Source of the DNA: an uncultured Paracoccaceae bacterium
Lineage (GTDB): Bacteria; Pseudomonadota; Alphaproteobacteria; Rhodobacterales; Rhodobacteraceae
Length of the DNA: 6,111 bases
Reading direction: 5' to 3'
NCBI GenBank assembly: GCA_937927885.1
Contig: CALEZJ010000421.1
Span: 1 to 6,111, forward strand
Part shown: piece by piece, positions 1-6,111 of the stretch
Layout of the letters: the number at the start of each line of letters is the position of its first letter
Numbering within the stretch: the first letter of the stretch is position 1
Notes under the pieces: generated by a model
Seen by the model: the letters and a program-made list of their open reading frames with translations, nothing else
Databases searched by the model: none
Told to the model about the DNA's origin: nothing
Program-made: the position numbers and the translations under genes

Positions 1-1232
1 CCCGTCCCTGGTCCTTGAGTGGCAGGCTGACCACCCGGGTTCTGTTACTGGTCATCGGTGGGTGGCTGGCGTCGGTCACGCTCGCGATCCTCGCGCTCGA
101 ACACGAGATGAGCGAGATGTTCGATACCGAACTGCAAGCTCTTGTAGAAACCACGATCCTGTCGCTGGATGCCACGGCGACCAACCCCATACCGCGCCTT
201 GTGGGGGTGACGGCGGGAGATGGCGAACGCATCCTGCGCATTCTGTCCCCTGATCGCGACAGCCCCACCGCTCCCTGGCCTGCGTTAAGCGGCGACGGGT
301 TCCACGATCCGCCCGGCTGGCGTGTCCTGCACCGCAGCGCCGAGGGCGTGGTGATCGAGGCCGCTCATGCCACCGACTATCGGCGCGAGGAAACACTCGA
401 GGCTGCGGCGGCACTGTTGGTGCTGCTGCTGCCACTGGTCGCTCTGTTGATCTGGGGCCTGCGTCATGCGGTCAGACTGGTTGTGGCACCGGTCGCTAGT
501 CTCGCCACCACCGTAGCCGGACGCGCGTCCGATGACTTCTCGCCCCTCGACGCGACCAATCTGCCGCAGGAACTGCGCCCGCTCGCGGCATCTCTGGACG
601 GCTATCTGGCACGGATCGAATCCCTTCGCAGGTCCGAACGCGATTTCATCGCCAACGCGGCCCATGAATTGCGCACCCCGCTGGCCAGTCTGCGCAATCG
701 GCTGGACCTGTCGGCCGATCCGGATGCCCAAGCGGCCTTGCGCACGGTCGATGCCCTTGCGCGGCGGGTTGCCAGGCTCTTGCAGCTCTCGCGACTGGAA
801 TCGGGGTTGGGGTTGGGGCGCGGGCCCACTGATCTTGTATACATCCTCAGGTTGCTGCTCGACGAGCTGCGTGCCAAGGCGCGCCATCCGATCCGCTTCG
901 ATGACAGCGACCTGACCCATCTCATGGTTGCTGCCGACGCCGACGCGCTCGCGATCCTGCTGCGAAACATGATCGAGAACGCGCTGGAGCACGGCACCGG
1001 CGAGGTTCAGATCATGCTGACCCCGCAAGGCGGGTTTGCCATCGAGAACCCCGCCCCCTCCGGCCCCCTGCCCGAGGCGCGATTCACCCGAGGTGTGGGG
1101 TCAGGGGGCAGCGGGCTGGGCCTTTCGATTATCGAATCCCTCGCCCGCGCGATGGACCTTTCTCTGCACCACACGGACGGCGACGGTCGCGTGCGGTTCG
1201 AAACCCGCTTTCCCCTGGCCGATCAAGTCTGA
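1..1232 (+). CDS. Two-component sensor histidine kinase (QseC/TctE-like), probably 5'-partial
   Basis: Inner-membrane kinase that would autophosphorylate on His and pass phosphate to a response regulator, presumably encoded just upstream outside the window. The frame is open to the window edge. A TTG at 15 is the first start-like codon, but the residues before it (RPWSL) continue a typical kinase N-terminus, so the true start is probably upstream. Counting from the TTG (405 residues): TM helix about 8-28, a periplasmic sensor of about 100 residues, TM helix about 129-149, a HAMP-like linker about 150-205, H box FIANAAHELRTP with the phospho-acceptor His217, N box NMIENALEHG at 318-327, and G2 box GGSGLGLS at 364-371. 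The G1 box is unusual: where DxGxG is expected the protein reads ENPAPSG (344-350). The RFTRG at 356-360 resembles the F box. The stop lies 13 bases from the convergent dehydrogenase gene. The stimulus is unknown. The kinase call is secure; the subfamily is a guess. Confidence 0.93.
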   Translation, partial: RPWSLSGRLTTRVLLLVIGGWLASVTLAILALEHEMSEMFDTELQALVETTILSLDATATNPIPRLVGVTAGDGERILRILSPDRDSPTAPWPALSGDGFHDPPGWRVLHRSAEGVVIEAAHATDYRREETLEAAAALLVLLLPLVALLIWGLRHAVRLVVAPVASLATTVAGRASDDFSPLDATNLPQELRPLAASLDGYLARIESLRRSERDFIANAAHELRTPLASLRNRLDLSADPDAQAALRTVDALARRVARLLQLSRLESGLGLGRGPTDLVYILRLLLDELRAKARHPIRFDDSDLTHLMVAADADALAILLRNMIENALEHGTGEVQIMLTPQGGFAIENPAPSGPLPEARFTRGVGSGGSGLGLSIIESLARAMDLSLHHTDGDGRVRFETRFPLADQV

Positions 1233-1245
1233 ACGGAAGGGCCGA

Positions 1246-2484
1246 TCACAGCGTCAGAGGCCTGTCACCCGCAGCATCCCTGATGCGCGTGGGCAGACCC
1301 AGCCGGTCCAGCAGCGTCAGGAACGGACGTGGATCCAGGTCCTCGACATTGCGCATGTCGCCTGTGTCCCATATCCCCTGCGCCACCAGCATCGCCGCGG
1401 CCACCGGCGGCACACCGGCAGTATAGCTGATCCCCTGCGCGCCGACCTCCAGATAGGCCTCGCGATGATCGGCAACATTATAGATCATCACCTCGGCAGG
1501 TCGACCATCCTTATGACCCTTCACCAGCGTCGCGATGCAGGTCTTGCCGGTGTAACCGGGGGCAAGGCTGGACGGGTCAGGCAAAACAGCCTTGACCACC
1601 TTCAACGGCACAACATCCAGCCCCTCGGCCGTACGCACGGGCTTTGCCGACAAAAGGCCCAGGTTTTTCAATACGGTAAAGACGTTGATGTAATGGTCGC
1701 CAAAGCCCATCCAGAACCGAACATCTGCCCCAGGCCAACGCGATGACAGCGAATGCACCTCATCATGTCCAGTCAGATAGGCCTTTTGCGGACCGACCAC
1801 CGGCATATCCCAGACTTGCCCCACCTCGAACATGGTGTTCGCCTGCCAGCCGCCGTTCTGCCAACTGTAGACGGTGCCGGTGAACTCGCGGAAGTTGACC
1901 TCGGGGTCGAAGTTGGTGGAAAACCAGCGCCCGTGCGAGCCTGCGTTGATGTCGATAATGTCGATGCTGGCGGGCTCTGGGATGTGCTCGTCCACGGCCA
2001 GACGCGCATAGGCGTTCACCACACCGGGATCAAAGCCCACACCCAGTATTGCCGTAACCCCGGCCTCGGCGCAGCGCTGGCGGCGGCGCCATTCGTAGTT
2101 GGCATACCATGGCGGCGTTTCGCAGACCTTGGCTGGATCCTCGTGGATCGCGGTATCCAGATAGGCAGCCCCAGTTTCGATACAGGCGTCAAGAACGCTC
2201 ATGTTCACGAAGGCCGAACCTACGTTGATCACGATCTGCGAGCCCGTCGCGCGGATCAGGTCTGCCACCGCTGCGCTGTCCATCGCATCCAGCGCATGAG
2301 TTTCCAGAACGCCCTGACCTTTCAGACTGCCCTTCTCGCGGATGCTGGCAACAATCCCATCGCATTTGGCCAGTGTTCGCGAGGCGATATGGATGTCACC
2401 CAGCACATCATTGTTCATCGCACATTTGTGCGCCACAACCTGAGCGACGCCCCCGGCGCCGACAATCAGAACGTTCTTTTTCAT
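1246..2484 (-). CDS. Carboxynorspermidine/carboxyspermidine dehydrogenase (synthase), saccharopine dehydrogenase family
   Basis: Cytosolic NAD(P)H-dependent enzyme, 412 residues, that reductively condenses L-aspartate semialdehyde with putrescine (giving carboxyspermidine) or 1,3-diaminopropane (giving carboxynorspermidine). An N-terminal Rossmann nucleotide-binding loop is visible as VGAGGVAQVVAHKCA at 8-22, followed by the second-strand segment IASRTLAKCD (33-42). Further conserved-looking blocks are YLDTAIHEDP (108-117), GVGFDPGVVNAYA (148-160), NAGSHGRWFSTNFDPEVN (180-197) and ISYTAGVPPVAAA (352-364). The ATG at 2484 is chosen because MKKNVLIVGAGG is the normal family N-terminus; the frame stays open upstream to 2586, but that would add 34 unrelated residues overlapping nspC. 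A purine-rich AAAGGGGG (2496-2503) lies 11 bases upstream, a rather long spacing. The gene follows nspC by 40 bases on the same strand, so the two are probably one transcript, and that pairing separates this enzyme from lysine-pathway saccharopine dehydrogenases. The choice of amine substrate cannot be read from the sequence. Confidence 0.93.
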   Translation of the reverse strand: MKKNVLIVGAGGVAQVVAHKCAMNNDVLGDIHIASRTLAKCDGIVASIREKGSLKGQGVLETHALDAMDSAAVADLIRATGSQIVINVGSAFVNMSVLDACIETGAAYLDTAIHEDPAKVCETPPWYANYEWRRRQRCAEAGVTAILGVGFDPGVVNAYARLAVDEHIPEPASIDIIDINAGSHGRWFSTNFDPEVNFREFTGTVYSWQNGGWQANTMFEVGQVWDMPVVGPQKAYLTGHDEVHSLSSRWPGADVRFWMGFGDHYINVFTVLKNLGLLSAKPVRTAEGLDVVPLKVVKAVLPDPSSLAPGYTGKTCIATLVKGHKDGRPAEVMIYNVADHREAYLEVGAQGISYTAGVPPVAAAMLVAQGIWDTGDMRNVEDLDPRPFLTLLDRLGLPTRIRDAAGDRPLTL

Positions 2485-2524
2485 TGACCCATGCACCCCC
2501 TTTGGGTTTCCCGATGAAGGCCCT

Positions 2525-3622
2525 TCACGACAGGGCCGCGACAAAATCCTGATAGCCGAAATCGCGTTGCAGCCGGATGGTCCCATCCAGTTCGCGCACC
2601 GCGATCGCAGGCATCTTCACGCCATTGAACCAGTTCTTCTTGACCATTGTGTAACCGGCCGCGTCCTGAATGCTCAGCCGGTCGCCGGGTTTGAGCGCCT
2701 CGGCAAAGCGAAACTCGCCAAAGATGTCGCCAGCCAGACAGGACTTGCCGCAGATCATCCATTCCTCGGGGCCCGCATTCGGCAAGATCTTGGCCGATTG
2801 GCGATAGATCAAGAGGTCCAGCATATGGGCCTCGATCGAACTGTCGACGATGGCCAGGTTCTTGCCGTTGTAAAGCGTATCCAGCACACTGACCTCGAGC
2901 GTCGCCGCCCCGGTGATCGCGGCCTCGCCGGGCTCCAGATAGACTTGGACGCCGTTTTCGTCGGCAAAGCGTTTCAGCCGCTCGGCCAACCTGTCCAACG
3001 GATAGCCTTCACCGGTGAAATGGATTCCGCCGCCGAGGCTGATCCAGCCCATCCTGCGGATCAAAAAACCAAACCGCTGTTCGATATGACCCAGCATTGC
3101 GTCGAATCGCTCGAAGTCGGCATTCTCGCAATTGTTGTGGAACATCAACCCTGTAATCTGGTCCGCGATCGCTGCGATGCGCTCGGGATCATGCTCGCCC
3201 AGCCGCGAGAAAGGTCGTGCAGGGTCGGCCAGATCAAACCCCGAAGTGGACACTCCCGGATTGACCCGCAACCCCCGCACATGCCCGCGCGACACCGATT
3301 CGAACCGGCTCAACTGGCCGATGGTGTTGAACAGAATCTTGTCCGAATGCGCCAGAACCGCGTCGATCTCGTCATCCGCGTAGGCGACCGAATAGGCATG
3401 CGTCTCGCCACCGAATTTCTCATGGCCCAGCCGTACCTCGAAAAGCGAACTTGACGTGGTGCCGTCCATGTATTGTGCCATGAAATCGAACACGCCCCAG
3501 GCGGCAAAGCATTTCAGCGCCAGAAGCGAGCGCGCACCCGAGGCTTCTCGCAGCCAAGCAATCTTCTCCATGTTCGGCAAAAGCCGGCCCTTGTCGATCA
3601 GGTAATATGGGGTGGCAAGCAT
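2525..3622 (-). CDS. nspC: Carboxynorspermidine/carboxyspermidine decarboxylase
   Basis: PLP-dependent decarboxylase of the alanine-racemase (fold III) class that removes CO2 from carboxyspermidine to give spermidine, or from carboxynorspermidine to give norspermidine. It has 365 residues, the usual family length. PLP-lysine candidate is Lys37 in LLALKCFAAWG. Other barrel motifs are FHNNCE (161-166), SLGGGIHF (195-202) and the phosphate-binding EPGEAA (230-235). The second-domain active-site motif GKSCLAGD (292-299) carries the family Cys295, and AAGYTMVKKNWFNG (321-334) completes the site. The start at 3622 is chosen over the longer open frame (to 3733) because MLATPYYLIDKGRL is a normal family N-terminus and a strong GGAAGGG (3629-3635) sits 6 bases before it. 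It is the first gene of a two-gene operon with the dehydrogenase that makes its substrate. This pair replaces the SpeD/SpeE route in many alphaproteobacteria. All key residues look intact, so the enzyme is probably active. Confidence 0.95.
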   Translation of the reverse strand: MLATPYYLIDKGRLLPNMEKIAWLREASGARSLLALKCFAAWGVFDFMAQYMDGTTSSSLFEVRLGHEKFGGETHAYSVAYADDEIDAVLAHSDKILFNTIGQLSRFESVSRGHVRGLRVNPGVSTSGFDLADPARPFSRLGEHDPERIAAIADQITGLMFHNNCENADFERFDAMLGHIEQRFGFLIRRMGWISLGGGIHFTGEGYPLDRLAERLKRFADENGVQVYLEPGEAAITGAATLEVSVLDTLYNGKNLAIVDSSIEAHMLDLLIYRQSAKILPNAGPEEWMICGKSCLAGDIFGEFRFAEALKPGDRLSIQDAAGYTMVKKNWFNGVKMPAIAVRELDGTIRLQRDFGYQDFVAALS

Positions 3623-3859
3623 GGCGGGCCCTTCCGGCAACTGGGGTCGAAAGCGCGCGTACAGGCGCGGAGCGCTGATAGTGCCATCCGCCCCCCCATG
3701 CAACTCGTTTCCTTTGCCGAGCCGAATGAGCAATCTATGGTTGTATCTATTGACTTGAAGGTCTCAGATCTAACGCTACCCTCGTAGCCATGTATTAGGG
3801 CATCTGGTGGAAAAGCGCTGCGTGTTACGATTTCCAAGGCGTGAGCCTGGCCGGCCGAG
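3623..3859. other. nspC leader and promoter-bearing intergenic region
   Basis: This 237-base gap separates the minus-strand polyamine operon from the decayed plus-strand genes. The part next to nspC (3636-3720) is GC-rich leader. Bases about 3730-3800 are noticeably richer in A and T than the rest of the window, as expected of a promoter. On the minus strand a weak pair, TTCAAG and TAGATT 16 bases apart (about 3737-3764), could serve as -35/-10, but the match to consensus is poor. I see no credible terminator, riboswitch or leader peptide here. A promoter for the operon must lie here or inside the pseudogene region; its exact place is not supported. Confidence 0.35.
3629..3635 (-). promoter_or_regulatory. 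Ribosome binding site that decides the nspC start
   Basis: On the minus strand GGAAGGG is followed by six bases and then ATG at 3622. Its complementarity to the 16S 3' end and its spacing are near ideal. It is the main reason to prefer the 365-residue NspC over the upstream extension of 37 residues. Confidence 0.7.
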
Positions 3860-4665
3860 GTGCATGATCCTCGCATGGTTTCGTCTGCCGATGGCACGCC
3901 GTTGCTCCTACGCCGGTTGGCAGCGGACAAGGCGAGCGAAGCGGTCGTCTTAGTTGGGCACGGACGAACGGTGCATTCCGGACTCCTTGACGGGCCCATG
4001 CGTACTATTGCGCAGGCCAGAGTCGGCGCCGGGGTCGGCTACCCGCGTGGGCATGACAGTTCGGTTTCCGCTCGGACACAGCCCGCTCATCTCGAGCCGG
4101 TGGGAGGCTGGCGTCATCTTCTTGAGGATATGGCGGCCTTCTCCCGCGTCGCTTTTGACGGAGTCGAGCCCGATCGCCGCCTACTGGTCCGCGGCACCTT
4201 TTCCAGCCGACTGATGCTGGAACTCGTCAGTCGAGACCCGGAACTGGTCAGACATCTTGTCACGGCAGGCCGCTTCCCCGTCAGCCAACCATCCTGCGCA
4301 TCGCCAGCGTTTTCCTTTGCATGCGGGCACTAACCCGTCCGCTGGATCGGTCAGATCCACAGATCCTGCACCATCTCTACAGCTTCCTGCGTGTACAATT
4401 GCCCGCAGGTTCGGATGACATCGACGCCGTCCCGGACGATCCCGAGGTAGTGCGCGCGATCCGTACGGGTCCGCGCGGCTTTCCGACTCCGAACCTGGGC
4501 TATTGCCTGCCTGTCGTGACGGCGGCCCTCCCCTGGTTCTCTGGAAAGTCCTCGGGCCACGCGCCCCCTGCCCTGCTGCCCACAACTCTGGATGCCTATC
4601 TTTCCGCCCTCCAGTCGCTGGGACTTTCCCAATCGAGCGGCGGCCTGCCCAGGTATCGGCGCTGA
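3860..4665 (+). pseudogene. Decayed alpha/beta hydrolase (lysophospholipase / monoacylglycerol-lipase-like), frameshifted
   Basis: The reading frame beginning with GTG at 3860 (or ATG at 3875) matches the layout of serine-aminopeptidase-S33-type hydrolases: the opening strand ADGTPLLLRRL, then AVVLVGHGRTVHSG (oxyanion-loop region), a shortened version of the usual DHRGHGxS strand (VGYPRGHDSSVS), and GGWRHLLEDMAAFSR. The nucleophile elbow, expected as GHSMGS, instead reads VRGTFSSRL, so the catalytic Ser context is lost. After LVTAG the similarity jumps to the next frame near 4262-4275, continuing as RPLPRQPTILRIASVF and later DDPEVVRAIRTGPRGFPTPN, which resembles the family's SRDPxxVxxYxxDPLCGF segment. 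Similarity fades after about 4540, and no catalytic Asp (GDxDPV-like) or final His block is found; the frame-1 stop is at about 4665. Frameshift, missing triad and lost C-terminus together indicate a dead gene. The family assignment rests on recalled motif order, not a search. Confidence 0.62.
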
Positions 4666-4997
4666 TCGATCAGCTCCATGCCGCGCTCGATGATGATTCG
4701 CGCTGGATCGAGCCAACAAACCGCATTGCTCTCGCGCCCCAAACCGACGGGAATGCGCTACGGGTCAATCTCTATCACTGAGCGAGATTGCTGGCGCTCG
4801 CCTATGGGCTGACATAGCAGAAGGGGATTGTGGCCCTCCACCTCGCCGAAGGCTTGTCCAACGCCGCGATCCTCCGGGCCATGGCGGTCAGCGAGAACAC
4901 GTTGCGCAGCCACTTGAGGCGAGCCTTCGAAAAGAGCGGCGCAACGAACCGACCCGAAGTGTCGCATTGCGTCATGGCAGTCCCGCGGGGCTGTTAG
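4653..4997 (+). pseudogene. Decayed LuxR-type HTH transcriptional regulator
   Basis: In one frame the DNA encodes first a short segment, SALIDQLHAALDDDSRW, resembling the N-terminus of a Rhodobacterales LuxR-like regulator family, then about 25 unassigned residues, then a TGA at 4779-4781. The same frame continues ARLLALAYGLT, hits a TAG at 4815-4817, and continues with an almost complete GerE/LuxR DNA-binding domain: LHLAEGLSNAAILRAMAV, then SENTLRSHLRRAFEKSGA (recognition helix) and TNRPEV, ending at TAG 4995-4997. In intact relatives GLT is normally followed by PAEA-type residues, exactly where the TAG falls. Such regulators usually have a few hundred residues between the N-terminal helix and the HTH, so a large internal deletion is likely. 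The HTH part (4782-4997) is a strong call; the N-terminal part is weaker. It follows the hydrolase remnant in the same orientation, so both may be relics of one former operon. Confidence 0.72.
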
Positions 4998-5068
4998 GTG
5001 GATGACGTGCTTCCTGCACTGGACTCAGACCCGCCACAACTCTGATCCAGACCAAGCCGCATGCGCGC

Positions 5069-5100
5069 TGCTGTGCATTCTGCGGCGCTATTGCACAGCA
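5069..5100. repeat. Perfect 9+9 interrupted inverted repeat
   Basis: The left arm TGCTGTGCA (5069-5077) and the right arm TGCACAGCA (5092-5100) are exact reverse complements separated by 14 bases. It lies 25 bases before the first palindrome and downstream of parB. It could be an operator or accessory binding site, or a stem-loop at the end of the parB transcript. No U-tract follows in the parB direction. Confidence 0.6.
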
Positions 5101-5125
5101 CCCTTGATGGTCGTCGCGCCCCAAA

Positions 5126-5141
5126 GTTACCGGCCGGTAAC
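5126..5141. promoter_or_regulatory. Candidate parS site 1 (perfect palindrome)
   Basis: GTTACCGGCCGGTAAC is a perfect 16-base palindrome. It is the distal copy of a pair next to the 3' end of the partition gene. ParB proteins bind 14-16-base palindromes close to their own operon, and this size and place fit. The assignment as the cognate site is inference. Confidence 0.6.
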
Positions 5142-5149
5142 TGACATCA

Positions 5150-5167
5150 GGTTACCGACCGGTAACC
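5150..5167. promoter_or_regulatory. Candidate parS site 2 (palindrome with 8-base arms)
   Basis: GGTTACCG, a central AC, then CGGTAACC: 8-base perfect arms around a two-base centre. Its inner 16 bases (5151-5166) differ from site 1 only at the eighth base (A for G). The two copies repeat at a 25-base interval. The second ends two bases before the stop codon of the minus-strand partition gene. Confidence 0.6.
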
Positions 5168-5169
5168 GA

Positions 5170-6111
5170 TCACCCCTTGAGCACAGCATTGAAAGCCTGG
5201 ATTGCTCGTTCCAACTGCGCGCGGTCAAGCGACACGAAGTCAAGGGGCGCCTTGATCCGCATTTCTCCCGTGCGCGCAGTGATCTTGCTGTCACCGACAC
5301 GAAACTCCAATTTGCGGCCTTGGGCCGGACGATCGACGAGCGGCGCCAAGGGTCGGGCAAAGGCATTCAACACCCGGGTCTGCGCAGCCTCATCCTCACA
5401 CCCTGCCACAGCCAACCGCAATGCCCTGCGCTCCTCTGGCGAAGCGGAGGAAATTCGACGAGACACCTCGACCCCAAGGTCACGCGCAAGCGCGCGAGGG
5501 AAGGGGAGGGCGCCGTCGAGTTCATGCATCAACACCACGAAGGCGCGAATATAGGAACGCTTGACCTTGTGCAAAGCGCGGTACAGACGGTTCACGGCGT
5601 CATCCGCGCTCGCGATTCCGGCCAAGGGGTCACGCGCCAGTTCCAGCGCGATCTGCGCCATCTCGGCAAAACTGAGATCCTCGCGGATGACGTTCTCTTC
5701 CACCATGTCGAGGTAGAGATCCGCGCGATCGCCCCCACCCGAAGAAACCCGCGCCAGTACCGTCCGGAAGCGGGGATCGCCAGTCTCATCTTGCAACTGA
5801 CGCAACGCGGTCACCCGCCGCCAGCCGGCTTTCAACTGCCACTGACCATCATCGCCAACGAACACCTCAACCGGTTCGCGCTGACCGCGCTCGCGGATCG
5901 AAGCTTTTAGTTCTTCCATCGCATCCGAGGCCGCGACCGCCTCCAGATCCAGCCGGTCCCGGGGCAGGGCGGACACACCGATGGAGTCCAGTGGCAGGGA
6001 CAGGATCACCCGTCCTTCCTCACGTGCTGCGCGGAACTCGCGGGCGTCCTGCGCATTCTGCCGACGCTGTTCAACCAGCGCGTCGCTCGCCTCCTGTGCG
6101 CTGGCAGCGAC
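5170..6111 (-). CDS. parB: ParB/RepB-family plasmid partition protein, N-terminus beyond window
   Basis: DNA-binding centromere protein that loads on parS sites and works with a ParA ATPase to segregate the replicon. The frame is open from 6111 to the stop at 5170 (313 residues seen), so the start lies outside the window. A GTG at 6009 is an internal possibility, but the preceding residues (e.g. RRQNAQDAREFRAAREEGRV) look like the family's charged linker, so I treat the gene as partial. The ParB N-terminal domain follows: ELKASIRERGQREPVEVF, then the box-II-like GWRRVTA (5806-5826; GERRxRA in classical CTP-binding ParBs), then the ENVIREDLSFAEMA block (from about 5697 down). The helical DNA-binding part VNRLYRALHKVKRSYIRAF comes next, and the C-terminal KLEFRVGDSKITARTGEMRI block ends the protein. 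This form resembles ParBs of Rhodobacterales extrachromosomal replicons rather than the chromosomal ParB or RepABC RepB. A parA gene is expected upstream, outside the window. Confidence 0.88.
   Translation of the reverse strand, partial: VAASAQEASDALVEQRRQNAQDAREFRAAREEGRVILSLPLDSIGVSALPRDRLDLEAVAASDAMEELKASIRERGQREPVEVFVGDDGQWQLKAGWRRVTALRQLQDETGDPRFRTVLARVSSGGGDRADLYLDMVEENVIREDLSFAEMAQIALELARDPLAGIASADDAVNRLYRALHKVKRSYIRAFVVLMHELDGALPFPRALARDLGVEVSRRISSASPEERRALRLAVAGCEDEAAQTRVLNAFARPLAPLVDRPAQGRKLEFRVGDSKITARTGEMRIKAPLDFVSLDRAQLERAIQAFNAVLKG

Larger units (their letters stand above)
4998..5169. other. Non-coding region between the regulator remnant and parB, rich in inverted repeats
   Basis: These 172 bases hold no convincing gene. 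They contain a 9+9 inverted repeat (5069-5100) and two 16-base palindromes (5126-5141 and 5151-5166) that run up to the stop codon of the partition gene. No T-run follows any of the repeats on the minus strand, so none looks like an ordinary intrinsic terminator. The layout fits a protein-binding control or centromere region better. Confidence 0.5.

Noticed and set aside
285..1028. Minus-strand open frame opposite the kinase
   Set aside because: Gln-rich antisense of kinase codons; the kinase H, N and G2 boxes are on the plus strand.
1753..2487. Plus-strand open frame opposite the dehydrogenase gene
   Set aside because: His- and Arg-rich composition without family signal; the opposite strand shows the full Rossmann dehydrogenase.
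2485..2586. N-terminal extension of the dehydrogenase to 2586
   Set aside because: The added residues overlap nspC and precede a normal family N-terminus at 2484, so the longer start was not used.
2567..3454. Plus-strand open frame of about 295 codons opposite nspC
   Set aside because: No domain-like pattern, and fully covered by the intact decarboxylase on the other strand.
3750..3778. Plus-strand TTGACT as a -35 box for the hydrolase remnant
   Set aside because: At a 17-base spacing the -10 would be ACGCTA, and neighbouring spacings are no better, so the promoter is not supported.
4181..4719. Overlapping minus-strand open frames through the pseudogene region
   Set aside because: Low-complexity Arg/Gly-rich translations without motifs; the plus strand here carries recognisable though broken hydrolase segments.
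5126..5167. Palindromes as an intrinsic terminator for parB
   Set aside because: They have essentially no loop and no T-run follows on the minus strand. Two near-identical copies at a regular interval fit protein-binding sites better.
5002..5910. Long open frame on the plus strand opposite parB
   Set aside because: Its translation has no recognisable motif, while the minus strand carries clear ParB blocks throughout. It is a GC-rich shadow frame.

Overview
GC-rich DNA whose gene families point to an alphaproteobacterium, most likely of the Rhodobacterales. The partition protein, the carboxyspermidine route and the LuxR-type helix-turn-helix (HTH) style all fit that group. This is judged from recalled family resemblance; no search was run.

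Layout. (1) Bases 1-1232, + strand: a membrane sensor histidine kinase that probably begins before the window. (2) Bases 1246-3622, - strand: a two-gene operon, carboxynorspermidine/carboxyspermidine decarboxylase (nspC) followed after 40 bases by its partner dehydrogenase (synthase). The operon converges on the kinase with a 13-base gap. (3) Bases 3623-3859: the operon leader and an AT-richer stretch. (4) Bases 3860-4997, + strand: a graveyard of two decayed genes. The first is an alpha/beta hydrolase with a frameshift and no nucleophile elbow. The second is a LuxR-type regulator with two in-frame stops and probably an internal deletion. (5) Bases 4998-5169: a short non-coding stretch with a 9+9 inverted repeat and two near-identical 16-base palindromes. 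(6) Bases 5170-6111, - strand: the C-terminal part of a plasmid/chromid-style ParB/RepB partition protein, cut by the window edge.

How they work together. The dehydrogenase condenses aspartate semialdehyde with putrescine (or diaminopropane), and NspC decarboxylates the product to spermidine (or norspermidine), so the pair is a complete short polyamine pathway. The partition gene and the palindromes beside its 3' end look like a ParB-parS segregation module. Most of the window is therefore probably on an extrachromosomal replicon or chromid, with a core polyamine pathway beside the partition locus and relics of lost genes between them. The most interesting new candidate is the palindrome pair at 5126-5167 as a centromere. 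I saw no wholly new multi-gene system.
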